DNA of 64,000 nt from CPC320 sp002336405. GTDB taxonomy: Bacteria; Pseudomonadota; Alphaproteobacteria; Rhodobacterales; Rhodobacteraceae. The position numbers were made by a program, and so were the translations under genes. Shown piece by piece: positions 17,747-26,654 of this stretch. The first letter of the stretch is position 1. Every line of letters starts with the position of its first letter. The stretch spans positions 39,135 to 103,134 of the forward strand of contig CASIAN010000024.1 in NCBI GenBank assembly GCA_949372595.1. Direction: 5' to 3'. The notes beneath the pieces are model-generated. The model was not told the origin of the DNA, ran no database searches, and saw only the letters and a program-made list of their open reading frames with translations.

Positions 17747-18133
17747 CATCAGGTGACCGCGCTGTATGAGATCACACCGATTGGCTCATCCGCGCAGCTG
17801 ACCTCACCACTGCGCTACGGCAAACGGCGAGACACCACCATTCCCGGAGAAATCGGATTTGTCGCGCTGCGCTATAAACAACCAGGAACCGACCAGAGTG
17901 AGGGCATCGAGACACCGATCACCCGAGACAATATCGGGGACGACGGTGATCTGCAGTTTGCCGCGGCGATCGCCGGCTTTGGCCAGCTTTTGCGCGATCC
18001 GCGCTATCTGGGTAATTGGGGATGGAATGCGGCCATTGACTTGGCCAACAATGCGCGCGGTGCCGATCGATTTGACTATCGCGCCGCAGCGATAACGCTG
18101 ATGCGTCTGGCCCAAAGCCTAAATACAACGTGA
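17747..18133 (+). pseudogene. Relic of a vWA-domain (YfbK-like) protein: DUF3520 C-terminus only
   Basis: From about 17747 the translation GHQVTALYEITPIG...SPLRYG..., then FAAAIAGFGQLLRDPRYLGNWGWNAAIDLANNARGAD and AAAITLMRLAQS, follows the C-terminal DUF3520 domain of YfbK-type von Willebrand factor A proteins. Whole proteins have about 500 or more residues, with a signal peptide and a vWA domain with MIDAS motif ahead of this point. Here that part is absent, because only 108 bp separate gabD from the homology and they hold the gabD hairpin. There is no convincing start codon or ribosome site (the frame can be opened at 17696). I infer a deletion remnant, so any short product is unlikely to be functional. 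Confidence 0.75.
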
Positions 18134-18770
18134 GGTCGGGGCACAACCCTGATCTATGAAGCACGAGCAAGACGTGTTTTTTTCTTCTGGCCAATACGAC
18201 TATAATACACCCGCTTTGCCACTGTGATCCATACAGCACTTACCGCCGCGAGACTGTCAGTCGCGTACAAGCCTCGCCACCTGCGCACGGCTTGGCTCTG
18301 TGGTTCAGGTCTTGACTATGCGCTTGAACCAATCATCAAAGTCAGTGTGTGAAGGCCTGGCTTGCAAACTCTTGAAGTCTTGTTATCTGGTCGAATGATC
18401 GGATTTAAATAGCGTGTCACGGATCAAACTGCCGGTTCTGCAAATTACAAAGCGGCTAAAATATCCATTGCAAAAAACCTTATTGGGCGAGGTTTAGCAA
18501 ACCTTGGCTTACCCTAGTCTTATCAAGACACCATGCCCCATAACACGGGCCAGCCAAACAAGTGAAGCAACATCACGACAGTGGCCTTTGGTTGAAAAAT
18601 CCGCAGAATATGAGATTAGCTATATCCAGCACCCAGGCGATAGCGGAAACGCGCCAATATCGACTATACTGGCTTTATAATATGGAGATGTTATCATTTT
18701 ATTCTCGACAGAAACGAATTTCATGCTTTAAGAATTGTCAACAAAAGCAACGAAATGTTGAGTGGGCACT
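18134..18770. other. Gene-poor stretch between the vWA relic and an acyltransferase
   Basis: About 640 bp without a gene I can support. Short frames (such as 18562-18807 on the plus strand) have no family features, no ribosome site and irregular codon use. The composition becomes more AT-rich toward the acyltransferase. It may be decayed coding DNA continuous with the vWA relic and may carry the acyltransferase promoter, but I could not pick one with confidence. Confidence 0.6.
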
Positions 18771-19919
18771 ATGCCACCTTCTAAGACTATCCGGCTTCAT
18801 GGGCTAGACGTATTGCGCGCAAGTGCAATGCTGCTTGGCCTCGTTTTTCATGCTCCAATCTTGTATTATATTCCCGAAATCGCCGACAGCTTTAAAGACC
18901 TTGGCATTTCCAAAGACACGATGCCCGAGATGGAGCTTTGGGTCAGCGTTATTACCCAGTGGATTCACAGCTGGCGGATGCCGGTATTCTTCTTAATATC
19001 AGGATTTTTCTCGGCGCTTGTGCTACAACGAAACGGCGGCGTTTATTTTTTGAAAGATCGCTTTGTGCGCATCGGTTTGACACTGATTATTTTTGCAAGC
19101 CTGATGGATATACTGGACGGCAATCTGACGGGTAAGTTGGAGCATTTCTGGTTTCTGTATTATCTGCTGATTATCACGACACTATTTGTACTAATCGTTA
19201 GTTTTGGGCGAAACAGCGCGGCAAACCATTTGGCACAAGGGCTGCTTTCGTCGATGCAACGCCGGTCTGGGTTGATCCCCTTTGCAGCGGGGATGATCCT
19301 CGCAAGGATCATCTGTGATTTCATCGATGGTGGGACTGTAAAAATACCCACAACCTATTTTGATATCAAGCTTGGCGGATTGATGTATTACACAGTCTGG
19401 TTTTTTGCCGGAGCCGGGTTGTTTGCCCGGGTTGCATTTCTGGAAATACTCTGCCAGCGCAGAACCCTCACCATGCTCGGCATCGCGGCAGTGTTTGTGT
19501 TTCCGTTCCACCATGCATATGTCGATGGTTTTTTTGGCCATTTAAGAGATCCCGATATCGGGTTTGGCGATACGTTAATGGGGTCTTTCTTTGCTGCAAC
19601 CACAACGTTTCTTTGGAGCCTGTTTACGCTGGGCCTCGCGCATAAATTTATCACGCGTGGCAATGCGATCATTACCTGGCTGGTTGAATTGTCCTATCCG
19701 GTTTATCTGTTTCACCTGCCACCGGTTATCATTCTAAGTGCCCTGCTGATTGGCAGCGGTCTTGGTCAGGCTACGGTATTTTTTGCAACGATTGCGTTGG
19801 CTTTTTGCGTTAGCGTCGGGGTTTATTATGTTTTTGTAAAATTCACCCCACTAGACTGGATTATCAACGGACATCGCAAATCATGGCTGAAATTTCCCTT
19901 TTCTGCTCGCCGTTCTTAG
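18771..19919 (+). CDS. Membrane acyltransferase, family 3 (MdoC/OpgC-like)
   Basis: The 382-residue protein has around ten membrane helices and begins with RLHGLDVLRASAMLLGLVFH. The histidine in this first helix and the following MPVFFLISGFFSA with KDRFVRIG are the signatures of acyltransferase family 3 (PF01757), which transfers acetyl or succinyl groups to sugars or glycans at the membrane. OpgC-type enzymes that succinylate periplasmic glucans are the closest pattern I recall. I chose ATG 18771 rather than the in-frame GTG 18762 because it begins just before the conserved helix; neither has a good ribosome site. The acceptor cannot be told from context. Confidence 0.8.
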   Translation: MPPSKTIRLHGLDVLRASAMLLGLVFHAPILYYIPEIADSFKDLGISKDTMPEMELWVSVITQWIHSWRMPVFFLISGFFSALVLQRNGGVYFLKDRFVRIGLTLIIFASLMDILDGNLTGKLEHFWFLYYLLIITTLFVLIVSFGRNSAANHLAQGLLSSMQRRSGLIPFAAGMILARIICDFIDGGTVKIPTTYFDIKLGGLMYYTVWFFAGAGLFARVAFLEILCQRRTLTMLGIAAVFVFPFHHAYVDGFFGHLRDPDIGFGDTLMGSFFAATTTFLWSLFTLGLAHKFITRGNAIITWLVELSYPVYLFHLPPVIILSALLIGSGLGQATVFFATIALAFCVSVGVYYVFVKFTPLDWIINGHRKSWLKFPFSARRS

Positions 19920-19990
19920 GTAGCGCCCACAGCCAATGACTGCGCGCGCATGAGACGGGCAATTGTACAGATCAGGCCCGCCATGCACCA

Positions 19991-20758
19991 TTATCGTGGT
20001 GCCATACGAATAGCTCCGTCAAGGCGGATCACCTCACCGTTCAGCATTCGATTTTCCATGATATGACAAGCCGTAGCGGCAAACTCATCCGGATCACCCA
20101 GCCTTGGCGGAAACGGCACTTGCTGGCCCAATGAACTTTGAACATCTTCGGGCAAACCCGCCAGAAGCGGTGTCAAAAACAGGCCCGGCGCAATAGCGCA
20201 GACGCGGATGCCACTGGCGGCAAGATCACGCGCCATAGGCAGCGTCATGCCCACAATACCACCCTTTGAGGCCGCATAGGCCGCCTGCCCCATCTGCCCT
20301 TCGTAGGCCGCAACCGAGGCGGTGTGAACGATCACCCCCCGTTCCCCATCCGGGCTGTCGGCCGGACGCTCCTGCATCAGCGCGGCCGCTTGCGACCCAC
20401 AGATGAAACTACCGGTCAGATTTATGCCAATCACCTTAATAAACAGCGCCGGATCATGGGGCGCGCCACGGGATACTGTCTTTGCTGCAGGGCCAATACC
20501 GGCACAATTCACCAAAATATCCAGACCACCTTGCGCCGATTTCACTGCCGCCATGCCCTGCGAAACACTGGCCGCATCACTGACATCAACCGCATAAAAC
20601 CTGCCCCCGATCTGTTGGGCAAACACCCTGCCCTGATCCGCATTGGTGTCAAATATGCTCACTTGCACCGAAGCCGCCGCCAATCGCCGCGCCACTGCCG
20701 CGCCTAACCCCGAGGCCCCACCAGTGATGATTGCGCTTTTTGTTCCGTTTAATTCCAT
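19991..20758 (-). CDS. Short-chain dehydrogenase, 3-hydroxyacyl-CoA dehydrogenase type II-like
   Basis: This 255-residue classical SDR has the NAD-binding TGGASGLG near residue 12, the structural NCAGIGPA, and the catalytic tyrosine-lysine in AAYAASKGG. The spacing, the FDTNAD region (an aspartate ending strand 2, favouring NAD), and the IAPGLFLTPLLAGLPEDV stretch resemble HSD10/type II 3-hydroxyacyl-CoA dehydrogenases, which act in fatty acid or branched-chain acyl-CoA breakdown. The closest relatives by eye are of this group, but SDR specificity is hard to call. It is monocistronic, with no acyl-CoA genes beside it. Confidence 0.78.
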   Translation of the reverse strand: MELNGTKSAIITGGASGLGAAVARRLAAASVQVSIFDTNADQGRVFAQQIGGRFYAVDVSDAASVSQGMAAVKSAQGGLDILVNCAGIGPAAKTVSRGAPHDPALFIKVIGINLTGSFICGSQAAALMQERPADSPDGERGVIVHTASVAAYEGQMGQAAYAASKGGIVGMTLPMARDLAASGIRVCAIAPGLFLTPLLAGLPEDVQSSLGQQVPFPPRLGDPDEFAATACHIMENRMLNGEVIRLDGAIRMAPR

Positions 20759-20829
20759 CCCCGTTCTCCCTGTTTTGCACTGGTCGTTTGGCCGCTATGT
20801 CACACGTCGCATTTATCAGGGGCCACATT

Positions 20830-21567
20830 TCAAGGCTTTGGCACCACGGTCCCAATAATTGGGCCCATCCTGCGCCCCGGATCATCGCGGTTAAGCTGTG
20901 GTGAAAAAAGTCGCGAGGCATTGCCATCAAAATACAGCGCCTGCGACACACCGATATGGTCTTTGAACAAACTGGCAAACTCATGCAGCGTCACAAAGCC
21001 TTTCGACATAACAAAAACAGCCTGCTGTCCGCCTTCGCGCATGCCGACACCATTGCGAATGAAACGCGACCGACTGTCTTTTAAAAATCGTGGGTGCAGC
21101 GCCCCATCAATCACCAGCATCGGACCCGACTGGCTGGCCGACCGGCACACCAGATTGCGGGCCGCAAACCTCAAGGTCTCGATCACCTCGATGGTCCGGT
21201 CGCCAATGCAAAGCACCCCATTGGGCAAAAGCCCAAAATTTCCGGGGCTGGCGCGGGTCAGCAACCGCATCCGCGTAACACCCTGCTCGACATAATAGCC
21301 CACAGGACTGCGATCAGGATGATACATCCCCGCATTCATCGCAAAACTTAATGTAAGGTTTTGTTGCGCAAGCGCCAAGTTTAGCGTTAAAAAGTCGCCG
21401 TATGGTACCGCGTCGGGTGCCCGCAAAAACAACCGAATATCATCATGGCGGATATCCACTGTACAGGCGGTGTATCCTTGGCCTCGGAACGTCAGTGCTG
21501 CGCAGTCTACGGCCCAACTTGGGGCCGCAACAAACAGCAACCAGATCCAGACCGTGACATACCGCAT
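20830..21567 (-). CDS. Secreted phosphodiester glycosidase (NAGPA-domain) family protein
   Basis: The 245-residue protein has a signal peptide (about residues 1-19, ending PSWA), then a NAGPA-type domain (PF09992). Features include FAMNAGMYHPDRSPVG, the NFGLLPNGVLCIG region, SQSGPMLVIDGALHP and DHIGVSQALYFDGNASRLF. Homologues remove sugar from phosphodiesters, but bacterial substrates are mostly unknown. Its start codon shares one base with the rbfA stop (TAATG), so it is translated with rbfA. This rbfA pairing is common in the Rhodobacteraceae, in my recollection. Confidence 0.8.
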   Translation of the reverse strand: MRYVTVWIWLLFVAAPSWAVDCAALTFRGQGYTACTVDIRHDDIRLFLRAPDAVPYGDFLTLNLALAQQNLTLSFAMNAGMYHPDRSPVGYYVEQGVTRMRLLTRASPGNFGLLPNGVLCIGDRTIEVIETLRFAARNLVCRSASQSGPMLVIDGALHPRFLKDSRSRFIRNGVGMREGGQQAVFVMSKGFVTLHEFASLFKDHIGVSQALYFDGNASRLFSPQLNRDDPGRRMGPIIGTVVPKP

Positions 21568-21962
21568 TACGGCTCCAGATCGCGGGTGATATTTTCTTGG
21601 GTGAACAGACGGCGACTGTTATCCATCCGGTCAAACGACTCATCGAGGCGAAAGCGAAATTCAGGGGCATATTTCAGACTGAGTTGCTTGGCGACAGCAC
21701 GGCGCAACTCACCTTGATTGCGGGCCAAAATCTTGAGCACATCCTCCTGACCGATGCCCCCCAGAGGCAAAGCGAACACTGTCGCGATCTTAAGATCAGG
21801 CGAGGTGCGCACTTCGCCAACCGTGATCGACATCCGTTCCAACTCAGGGTCGTGGATATCGCCGCGCGCCAAAACGTCAGACAAGGTGCGGCGGATCAAT
21901 TCCCCCACCCGCAGCTGTCGTTGACTGGGGCCACCGCCCTCATGAAATTTATTCTTTGCCAT
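21567..21962 (-). CDS. rbfA: 30S ribosome-binding factor A
   Basis: RbfA is a small KH-fold protein that helps maturation of the 16S rRNA 5' end and is needed for growth in the cold. The 131-residue sequence has the family pattern: SQRQLRVGELIRRTLSDVL, HDPELERMSITVGEVRTSPDLKIATVFALPLGG, and FRLDESFDRMDNSRRLF at the C-terminus. It is the first gene of a two-gene unit with the phosphodiester glycosidase and is divergent from dapB, 84 bp away. In many bacteria rbfA stands beside truB or infB; here truB lies 31 kb away. Confidence 0.94.
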   Translation of the reverse strand: MAKNKFHEGGGPSQRQLRVGELIRRTLSDVLARGDIHDPELERMSITVGEVRTSPDLKIATVFALPLGGIGQEDVLKILARNQGELRRAVAKQLSLKYAPEFRFRLDESFDRMDNSRRLFTQENITRDLEP

Positions 21963-22046
21963 AAATCTCCTCTACGCGCTTGGCGGGGCTTTGCCAAGTC
22001 GCAGAAGCTCGGTTATGCAAGGTCACAGCGACCAAGGAGCAGATAA

Positions 22047-22856
22047 ATGAGCGAGATGACCCAAATTGTTGTAACCGGAGCCTCAGGCCGTATGGGTCAG
22101 ATGCTGATCGACACGATCAACCAAAGTGATCGCACCGTGCTGTGCGGCGCTCTTGAACGCCCCGGACACCCTTGGGTCGGTCTCGACATAGGTACGGCAA
22201 TGGGTGGTGCCGCCACCGGAGTTGTCGTCAGCGATGATCCGGACAAAACCTTTGCCACTGCGCATGCGGTGATCGATTTCACCAGCCCGGCCGCCAGTGT
22301 TGCCTTTGCGATCCTCGCAGCCCAGTGCGGTTTGGTGCATGTAATCGGCACCACCGGCCTGTCAGAAAACGATATCGGCAAAATCAACGCCGCGGCCCAA
22401 AAGGCCATTATTGTTCGGGCAGGCAATATGTCGCTTGGGGTTAACCTGCTGGTGCAACTTACCAAGAAAGTCGCCGCCGCACTGGATGACGATTATGATA
22501 TCGAGATCATCGAGGCCCATCACAATCAAAAGGTCGACGCTCCTTCGGGAACAGCACTTATGCTGGGGCAAGCCGCCGCCGATGGTCGCGGTGTGACCCT
22601 TGCCGATACCGCGGACAGTGGCCGCGACGGCATCACCGGCGCCCGCAAGAAAGGCGACATCGGGTTTTCAGCGATTCGCGGTGGTGATATTGTCGGGGAA
22701 CACGACGTGCTGTTTGCCACTGCCGGAGAACGCATCACCCTGCGCCACGTCGCCAGCGACCGCGCCGTATTTGCCAGAGGCGCGGTAAAAGCGGCACTTT
22801 GGGGCCAAGATAAAGCAGCAGGGGCTTATGACATGCTGGATGTTCTGGGATTGTGA
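22047..22856 (+). CDS. dapB: 4-hydroxy-tetrahydrodipicolinate reductase
   Basis: DapB reduces hydroxy-tetrahydrodipicolinate in the diaminopimelate/lysine pathway. The 269-residue protein has the dinucleotide site GASGRMG (about residues 10-16), GTTG in the middle, the catalytic block EIIEAHHNQKVDAPSGTA with the paired histidines and lysine, and the tetramer-forming IGFSAIRGGDIVGEH. The length is standard. The ATG at 22047 follows an AAGGAG about 11 bp upstream. It is divergent from rbfA. Confidence 0.97.
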   Translation: MSEMTQIVVTGASGRMGQMLIDTINQSDRTVLCGALERPGHPWVGLDIGTAMGGAATGVVVSDDPDKTFATAHAVIDFTSPAASVAFAILAAQCGLVHVIGTTGLSENDIGKINAAAQKAIIVRAGNMSLGVNLLVQLTKKVAAALDDDYDIEIIEAHHNQKVDAPSGTALMLGQAAADGRGVTLADTADSGRDGITGARKKGDIGFSAIRGGDIVGEHDVLFATAGERITLRHVASDRAVFARGAVKAALWGQDKAAGAYDMLDVLGL

Positions 22857-23181
22857 TCTGATCGCGTACAGTGGTGCGCTTGCTTTGTTGGCTTGAACAC
22901 CAACAGGCAAAGTCGCTAGGTCTTACACCTTCATCCACCCTTTATTTTACTATATTTCAATCACATATTTTCCGGTGATGTTGCCTTTGGGGCAACAGAC
23001 TTTTGTCATTGGCACACAAACAAAGGGGCGTAACCATGACGCACCACAGGCTTTAAGTCCTGAGTTGCCCTCTGCAAAAAACAGCGGCGCATTCGGGCTG
23101 CAAGTGCCCTGTGAATTCTGGTGAAATGGTGACAAAAAATCACGATATGCCTTGATGGCGATTAGAACATCTTGATAATGA
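22857..23181. other. Gap between dapB and the DUF1674 gene
   Basis: 325 bp without an assigned gene. The minus strand stays open from the end of the DUF1674 gene down to 22950 and encodes a cysteine-containing stretch (GTCSPNAPLFF..., CCPKGNITGKYVIEI). No good start codon or ribosome site lies within it, and the frame differs from that of DUF1674. In related genomes htpX often lies near rsmB; it is not here. I cannot tell whether this is a decayed or a small unrecognised gene. Confidence 0.4.
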
Positions 23182-23358
23182 TCAAAAATCGATCGCGATG
23201 CCCTTTTTCTCCCAATCGCCAAAACGAACCGGGTCTGGTCCGTCGCGGCCACCAAGCTCGACTTGACGCTGCTCTTGTTTGGCTTGCAACCGGCGGGCCT
23301 GTGCTTCTGCCAGAGCACGCTGAGCAGCTGGGGGTATGGTTTTTTCTTCTTCTCTCAT
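23182..23358 (-). CDS. DUF1674 / SDHAF4-like small protein
   Basis: This 58-residue protein is too short for most gene finders but unmistakable. After an N-terminus MREEEKTIPPAAQRALAEA comes the family C-terminus GPDPVRFGDWEKKGIAIDF, the DUF1674/SDHAF4 signature. Eukaryotic SDHAF4 helps to assemble flavinated succinate dehydrogenase SdhA, and bacterial homologues are presumed to do the same. Its start is preceded by AAAGAGA. It is divergent from rsmB (67 bp gap), a placement often seen in alphaproteobacteria. Confidence 0.88.
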   Translation of the reverse strand: MREEEKTIPPAAQRALAEAQARRLQAKQEQRQVELGGRDGPDPVRFGDWEKKGIAIDF

Positions 23359-23425
23359 CGGGTCTCTTTCATCGCTGACGTCCCCTTGATATACTCCACA
23401 ACCAAATCAGAGCAAGGATACATTC

Positions 23426-24703
23426 ATGTCGTCGTCCCAATCACCGCGTCAAACTGCGGTTTTTTTACTCGACCAAGTTTTGGGCGAACGCCGCCTGATG
23501 GCGGAACTGCTCTCGTCGAACGCGCTGGAAATGTTAAAACCAGCCGATCGCGCACGCGCCCAGAGGTTGGCCACAGAGACCTTGCGCGGATTGGAACGCA
23601 TTGACCGTGTTCTCGAACGCCATCTGCGCAAAAAACCACCGCTGCGGGTGCATAACATTTTGCGGCTCGCAACGCAGGAACTCTGCAGTGGCGGCGATGC
23701 CCATGGCGTAGTCAATGATGCGGTCAGCTTAACAGCAGCCGGCAACCGTACAAAGCATATGAAGGGTTTGGTCAACGCAGTTTTGCGTAAAGTTGCCGAA
23801 AACGGGCCGGCAGACTGGTCCAAACTCCGCGTTCCACGTTTGCCAAACTGGCTGCGCAAACCTCTGGCAGAGGCCTATGGCAACGAGGTGATTGGGAAAA
23901 TAGAAGTGGCGCATTTCGCCGGCGCACCGCTGGATCTAACCGCGAAAGGAGATGCCAGACAGCTTGCAGAACAGCTGGCGGGTCACCTCTTACCGAATGG
24001 CTCTGTGCGGCTTGCCACAGGCGGGCAGGTTTCTGCGCTTGCCGGATATGAGACAGGAGACTGGTGGGTTCAGGATGCCGCTGCCACATTGCCTGCCGCA
24101 GTGCTCAACCCGCAACCAGGCGAGCATATTCTCGACATGTGCGCAGCCCCTGGCGGGAAAACCATGCAATTGGCGGCCAGTGGCGCGGTGGTCACGGCGC
24201 TCGACGATTCGGAGACCCGTATGCAACGGGTGAAAGAAAACTTGGCGCGCACCAAGCTGGCGGCAACGCTTTGCATAGAAGACGCGCTTGCCCATCGCGG
24301 CGGACCTTATGATGCGATCTTATTGGACGCGCCCTGTTCAGCCACCGGAACCATCCGGCGCCATCCAGACCTGCCACACGCCAAAGATGGCAGCGAGTTT
24401 TCAACCTTGATTGATCTGCAGGCGCGCATGATCGATCACGCACTCACCCTGTTGAAACCCGGCGGCCGGCTGGTGTTTTGCACCTGTTCGCTGCTGCCCG
24501 ACGAAGGCGAATGCCAAATCGAAGAGGCCTTGACGCGCACGCCCGAACTTTATGTGGATCGGGACAGCTTGAACCATACATTCATTGATACGCTTTGGCA
24601 CAGCGACGAGGGCGGGTTGAGACTACGACCTGATTTCTGGTCAAGCCTCGGTGGATTGGACGGGTTCTACATTGCTGTATTGCGGCGCAATTCAAATCAT
24701 TGA
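23426..24703 (+). CDS. rsmB: 16S rRNA (cytosine-967-C5)-methyltransferase
   Basis: The 425-residue protein has an N-terminal NusB-like RNA-binding domain (about 1-140, with RLATETLRGLERID and HGVVNDAV) followed by a SAM-dependent Rossmann methyltransferase domain. The SAM site is DMCAAPGGKTMQLAA. The two catalytic-region cysteines lie in LDAPCSATG and FCTCSLLPDEGE, the RsmB pattern. It modifies C967 of 16S rRNA. The ATG at 23426 follows CAAGGA. It leads toward the heparinase-family gene and purH on the same strand, a conserved order in this group. Confidence 0.93.
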   Translation: MSSSQSPRQTAVFLLDQVLGERRLMAELLSSNALEMLKPADRARAQRLATETLRGLERIDRVLERHLRKKPPLRVHNILRLATQELCSGGDAHGVVNDAVSLTAAGNRTKHMKGLVNAVLRKVAENGPADWSKLRVPRLPNWLRKPLAEAYGNEVIGKIEVAHFAGAPLDLTAKGDARQLAEQLAGHLLPNGSVRLATGGQVSALAGYETGDWWVQDAAATLPAAVLNPQPGEHILDMCAAPGGKTMQLAASGAVVTALDDSETRMQRVKENLARTKLAATLCIEDALAHRGGPYDAILLDAPCSATGTIRRHPDLPHAKDGSEFSTLIDLQARMIDHALTLLKPGGRLVFCTCSLLPDEGECQIEEALTRTPELYVDRDSLNHTFIDTLWHSDEGGLRLRPDFWSSLGGLDGFYIAVLRRNSNH

Positions 24704-24806
24704 TCTGGCAAGTATGTTAACAAAAGGTTTCGGGGTGGCGGGATGCGCTCCAATAATGCCCTCGTGCGGAATAAGACTGTAAAAATAAAGTGAGAGAGCT
24801 TAAGTC

Positions 24807-26552
24807 ATGTCTATGATCATGCTTGAAAACTGCCGATATTACATAACTGTGCTGCGCAACAGGATAGCGGCGCGTCTGTCTATGCTTGCCAAGCCACCGA
24901 TTGGGTTTGTCTCACAACCCGAACCCCGGTCGATTGGGGATCCCGCCCGTGGTCGACAAATGGCGACCGGCACCCTTTTATTTGCGGGGCAATCGATCAC
25001 CGCACCAGACACCAACCTGTGGGATATTCCCGTCCCTGACAATGATTTCACCACGGCTATTCAGGGCTGCAAATGGCTGGATGATCTGGCAGCCGCGGGA
25101 GATGGAAAAGCCCGCAAAACTGCGCAGATATGGGTCTGGCGCTGGATCAAAAAATATGGCCGTGGAGGCGGGCCGGGATGGACCCCGGAATTAGCTGGCC
25201 AACGGCTGATCAGATGGCTGCATCACGCACTGTTTCTGCTGCGAGGCCAAGATCAAGCCAAAACTGATCTATTTTTGCATTCATTGGCCCAGCAAACTAT
25301 CTTTCTGGCCAAGCGCGCGCATGCTGCCCCGGCAGGGCTGCCGCGGTTGGAAGCCCAAGTGGGCCTGATTTACGCCAGTCTATCACTGGAGGGCATGGCG
25401 GGATTCCTGCAGCCAGCCCTTGATGCACTGGGCGAGGAATGCAGCGCCCAGATTGATAGTCACGGTGGTATTGCCACCCGCAATCCCGAAGAGCTTTTAG
25501 AAATTTTTAAGCTGCTCACATGGGCAAAAGCTGCATTAACAGATTCTGAACAAATTCCTACCGCGGAACTTGAGCGGGCGTTGCAACGCATTGCCCCCAG
25601 CCTGCGCACTCTGCGCCACGCAAATGGCAACCTCGTTCGTTTTCAAGGCGGTGATCAAGGCATGGAAGGTATGCTTGATACCGCGCTGGCCGCCTGTGGG
25701 ATCAAAAGTCGCAATTCAGACGGTCTGACAATGGGCTACGCCCGCCTGTCTGCCGGACGCACGAGTGTGATTATTGATGCCGGGCCACCCGCCACGGGAA
25801 ATGCCTCTTATAATGCCCATGCCTCAACTCTGGCGTTTGAGCTGACTTCGGGGCGCAGGCCGTTGATTGTTAGCTGTGGGTCCGGCGCACATCTGGGCCC
25901 AGACTGGCACCGTGCCGGACGCGCAACACCGTCGCATTCCACGCTCTGCCTGGGGGGGTATTCAAGTGCGCGCTTGGGCAAACCGGTTAAAACCTCTGGT
26001 TTGTTCCGAGAGTTTCTTGTCGAAGCGCCAAAAATTGTACCCGTAGAAATGTCACAAACCGCCGAGGGCGTAAAATTTGAAGGCGCCCATAGCGGGTATG
26101 TGCCTCCTTTTGGTCTGACCCATGCCCGAAAGCTGTCGTTATCTTTAGATGGTCGTAGCCTTGTCGGTGAGGATTTGCTGATTGCATTAAACGATACCAC
26201 TGGCAAAGCGGCTGAGACCGTGTTGAGCGAAGACATCGACCCCAATGTGGACTTTCAAATTAGGTTCCACCTTCATCCCGAAGTGGATGCGGCGTTGGAT
26301 CTGGGCGGAACAACAGTAGCCATCGCCGCCAAAAGCGGTGAAATTTGGATTTTCCGCCATGAAAGCAACCTGTTTCTGACCATAGAACCAGGTGTTTATC
26401 TGGAAAAAAATCAGCCGACACCACGAGCAAGTCGCCAAATTGTTCTGTCAGGAATGGTCAATGACGCCTTAACCCGGGCCCAATGGAGCCTGTCAAAAAC
26501 GCAAGATACCGCGATGGCCATCCGAGACCTGCGTCTCGAAGAGCTGAGATGA
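24807..26552 (+). CDS. Heparinase II/III family protein
   Basis: The 581-residue protein has an alpha-helical N-terminal part (with IWVWRWIKKYGRGGGPGWTPELAGQRLIRWLHH) and a C-terminal beta-rich heparinase II/III domain (PF07940) that includes DAGPP, YNAHASTLAFEL and HSTLCLGG. I see no signal peptide, so secretion is unclear. Family members are polysaccharide lyases or presumed lyases; the substrate of this conserved roseobacter protein is not known to me. It lies between rsmB and purH on the same strand with gaps of about 100 bp, so it may be partly cotranscribed. Confidence 0.82.
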   Translation: MSMIMLENCRYYITVLRNRIAARLSMLAKPPIGFVSQPEPRSIGDPARGRQMATGTLLFAGQSITAPDTNLWDIPVPDNDFTTAIQGCKWLDDLAAAGDGKARKTAQIWVWRWIKKYGRGGGPGWTPELAGQRLIRWLHHALFLLRGQDQAKTDLFLHSLAQQTIFLAKRAHAAPAGLPRLEAQVGLIYASLSLEGMAGFLQPALDALGEECSAQIDSHGGIATRNPEELLEIFKLLTWAKAALTDSEQIPTAELERALQRIAPSLRTLRHANGNLVRFQGGDQGMEGMLDTALAACGIKSRNSDGLTMGYARLSAGRTSVIIDAGPPATGNASYNAHASTLAFELTSGRRPLIVSCGSGAHLGPDWHRAGRATPSHSTLCLGGYSSARLGKPVKTSGLFREFLVEAPKIVPVEMSQTAEGVKFEGAHSGYVPPFGLTHARKLSLSLDGRSLVGEDLLIALNDTTGKAAETVLSEDIDPNVDFQIRFHLHPEVDAALDLGGTTVAIAAKSGEIWIFRHESNLFLTIEPGVYLEKNQPTPRASRQIVLSGMVNDALTRAQWSLSKTQDTAMAIRDLRLEELR

Positions 26553-26654
26553 CACCAGATCGCATCCCCCCCAAAAAACTAGTGGTTCAATCTTGGGAAA
26601 GAATGCCCTAAACCCTGACCCAAAGCCGCCCAATCAACATTGAGAAGACACGAA

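Noticed and set aside
18241..18560. Possible second IS remnant in the gene-poor stretch
   Set aside because: A short resemblance to the right edge of the IS relic at 33.0 kb (CTTG-x-CCATGCGCTT-like) is too brief to support an element.
18562..18807. 81-residue frame before the acyltransferase
   Set aside because: No homology by eye, no ribosome site, overlaps the acyltransferase start.
22950..23318. 122-residue minus-strand frame as a whole gene
   Set aside because: Its first half is out of frame with, and overlaps, the well-supported DUF1674 gene. Only the second half is possibly meaningful, and it lacks a start.
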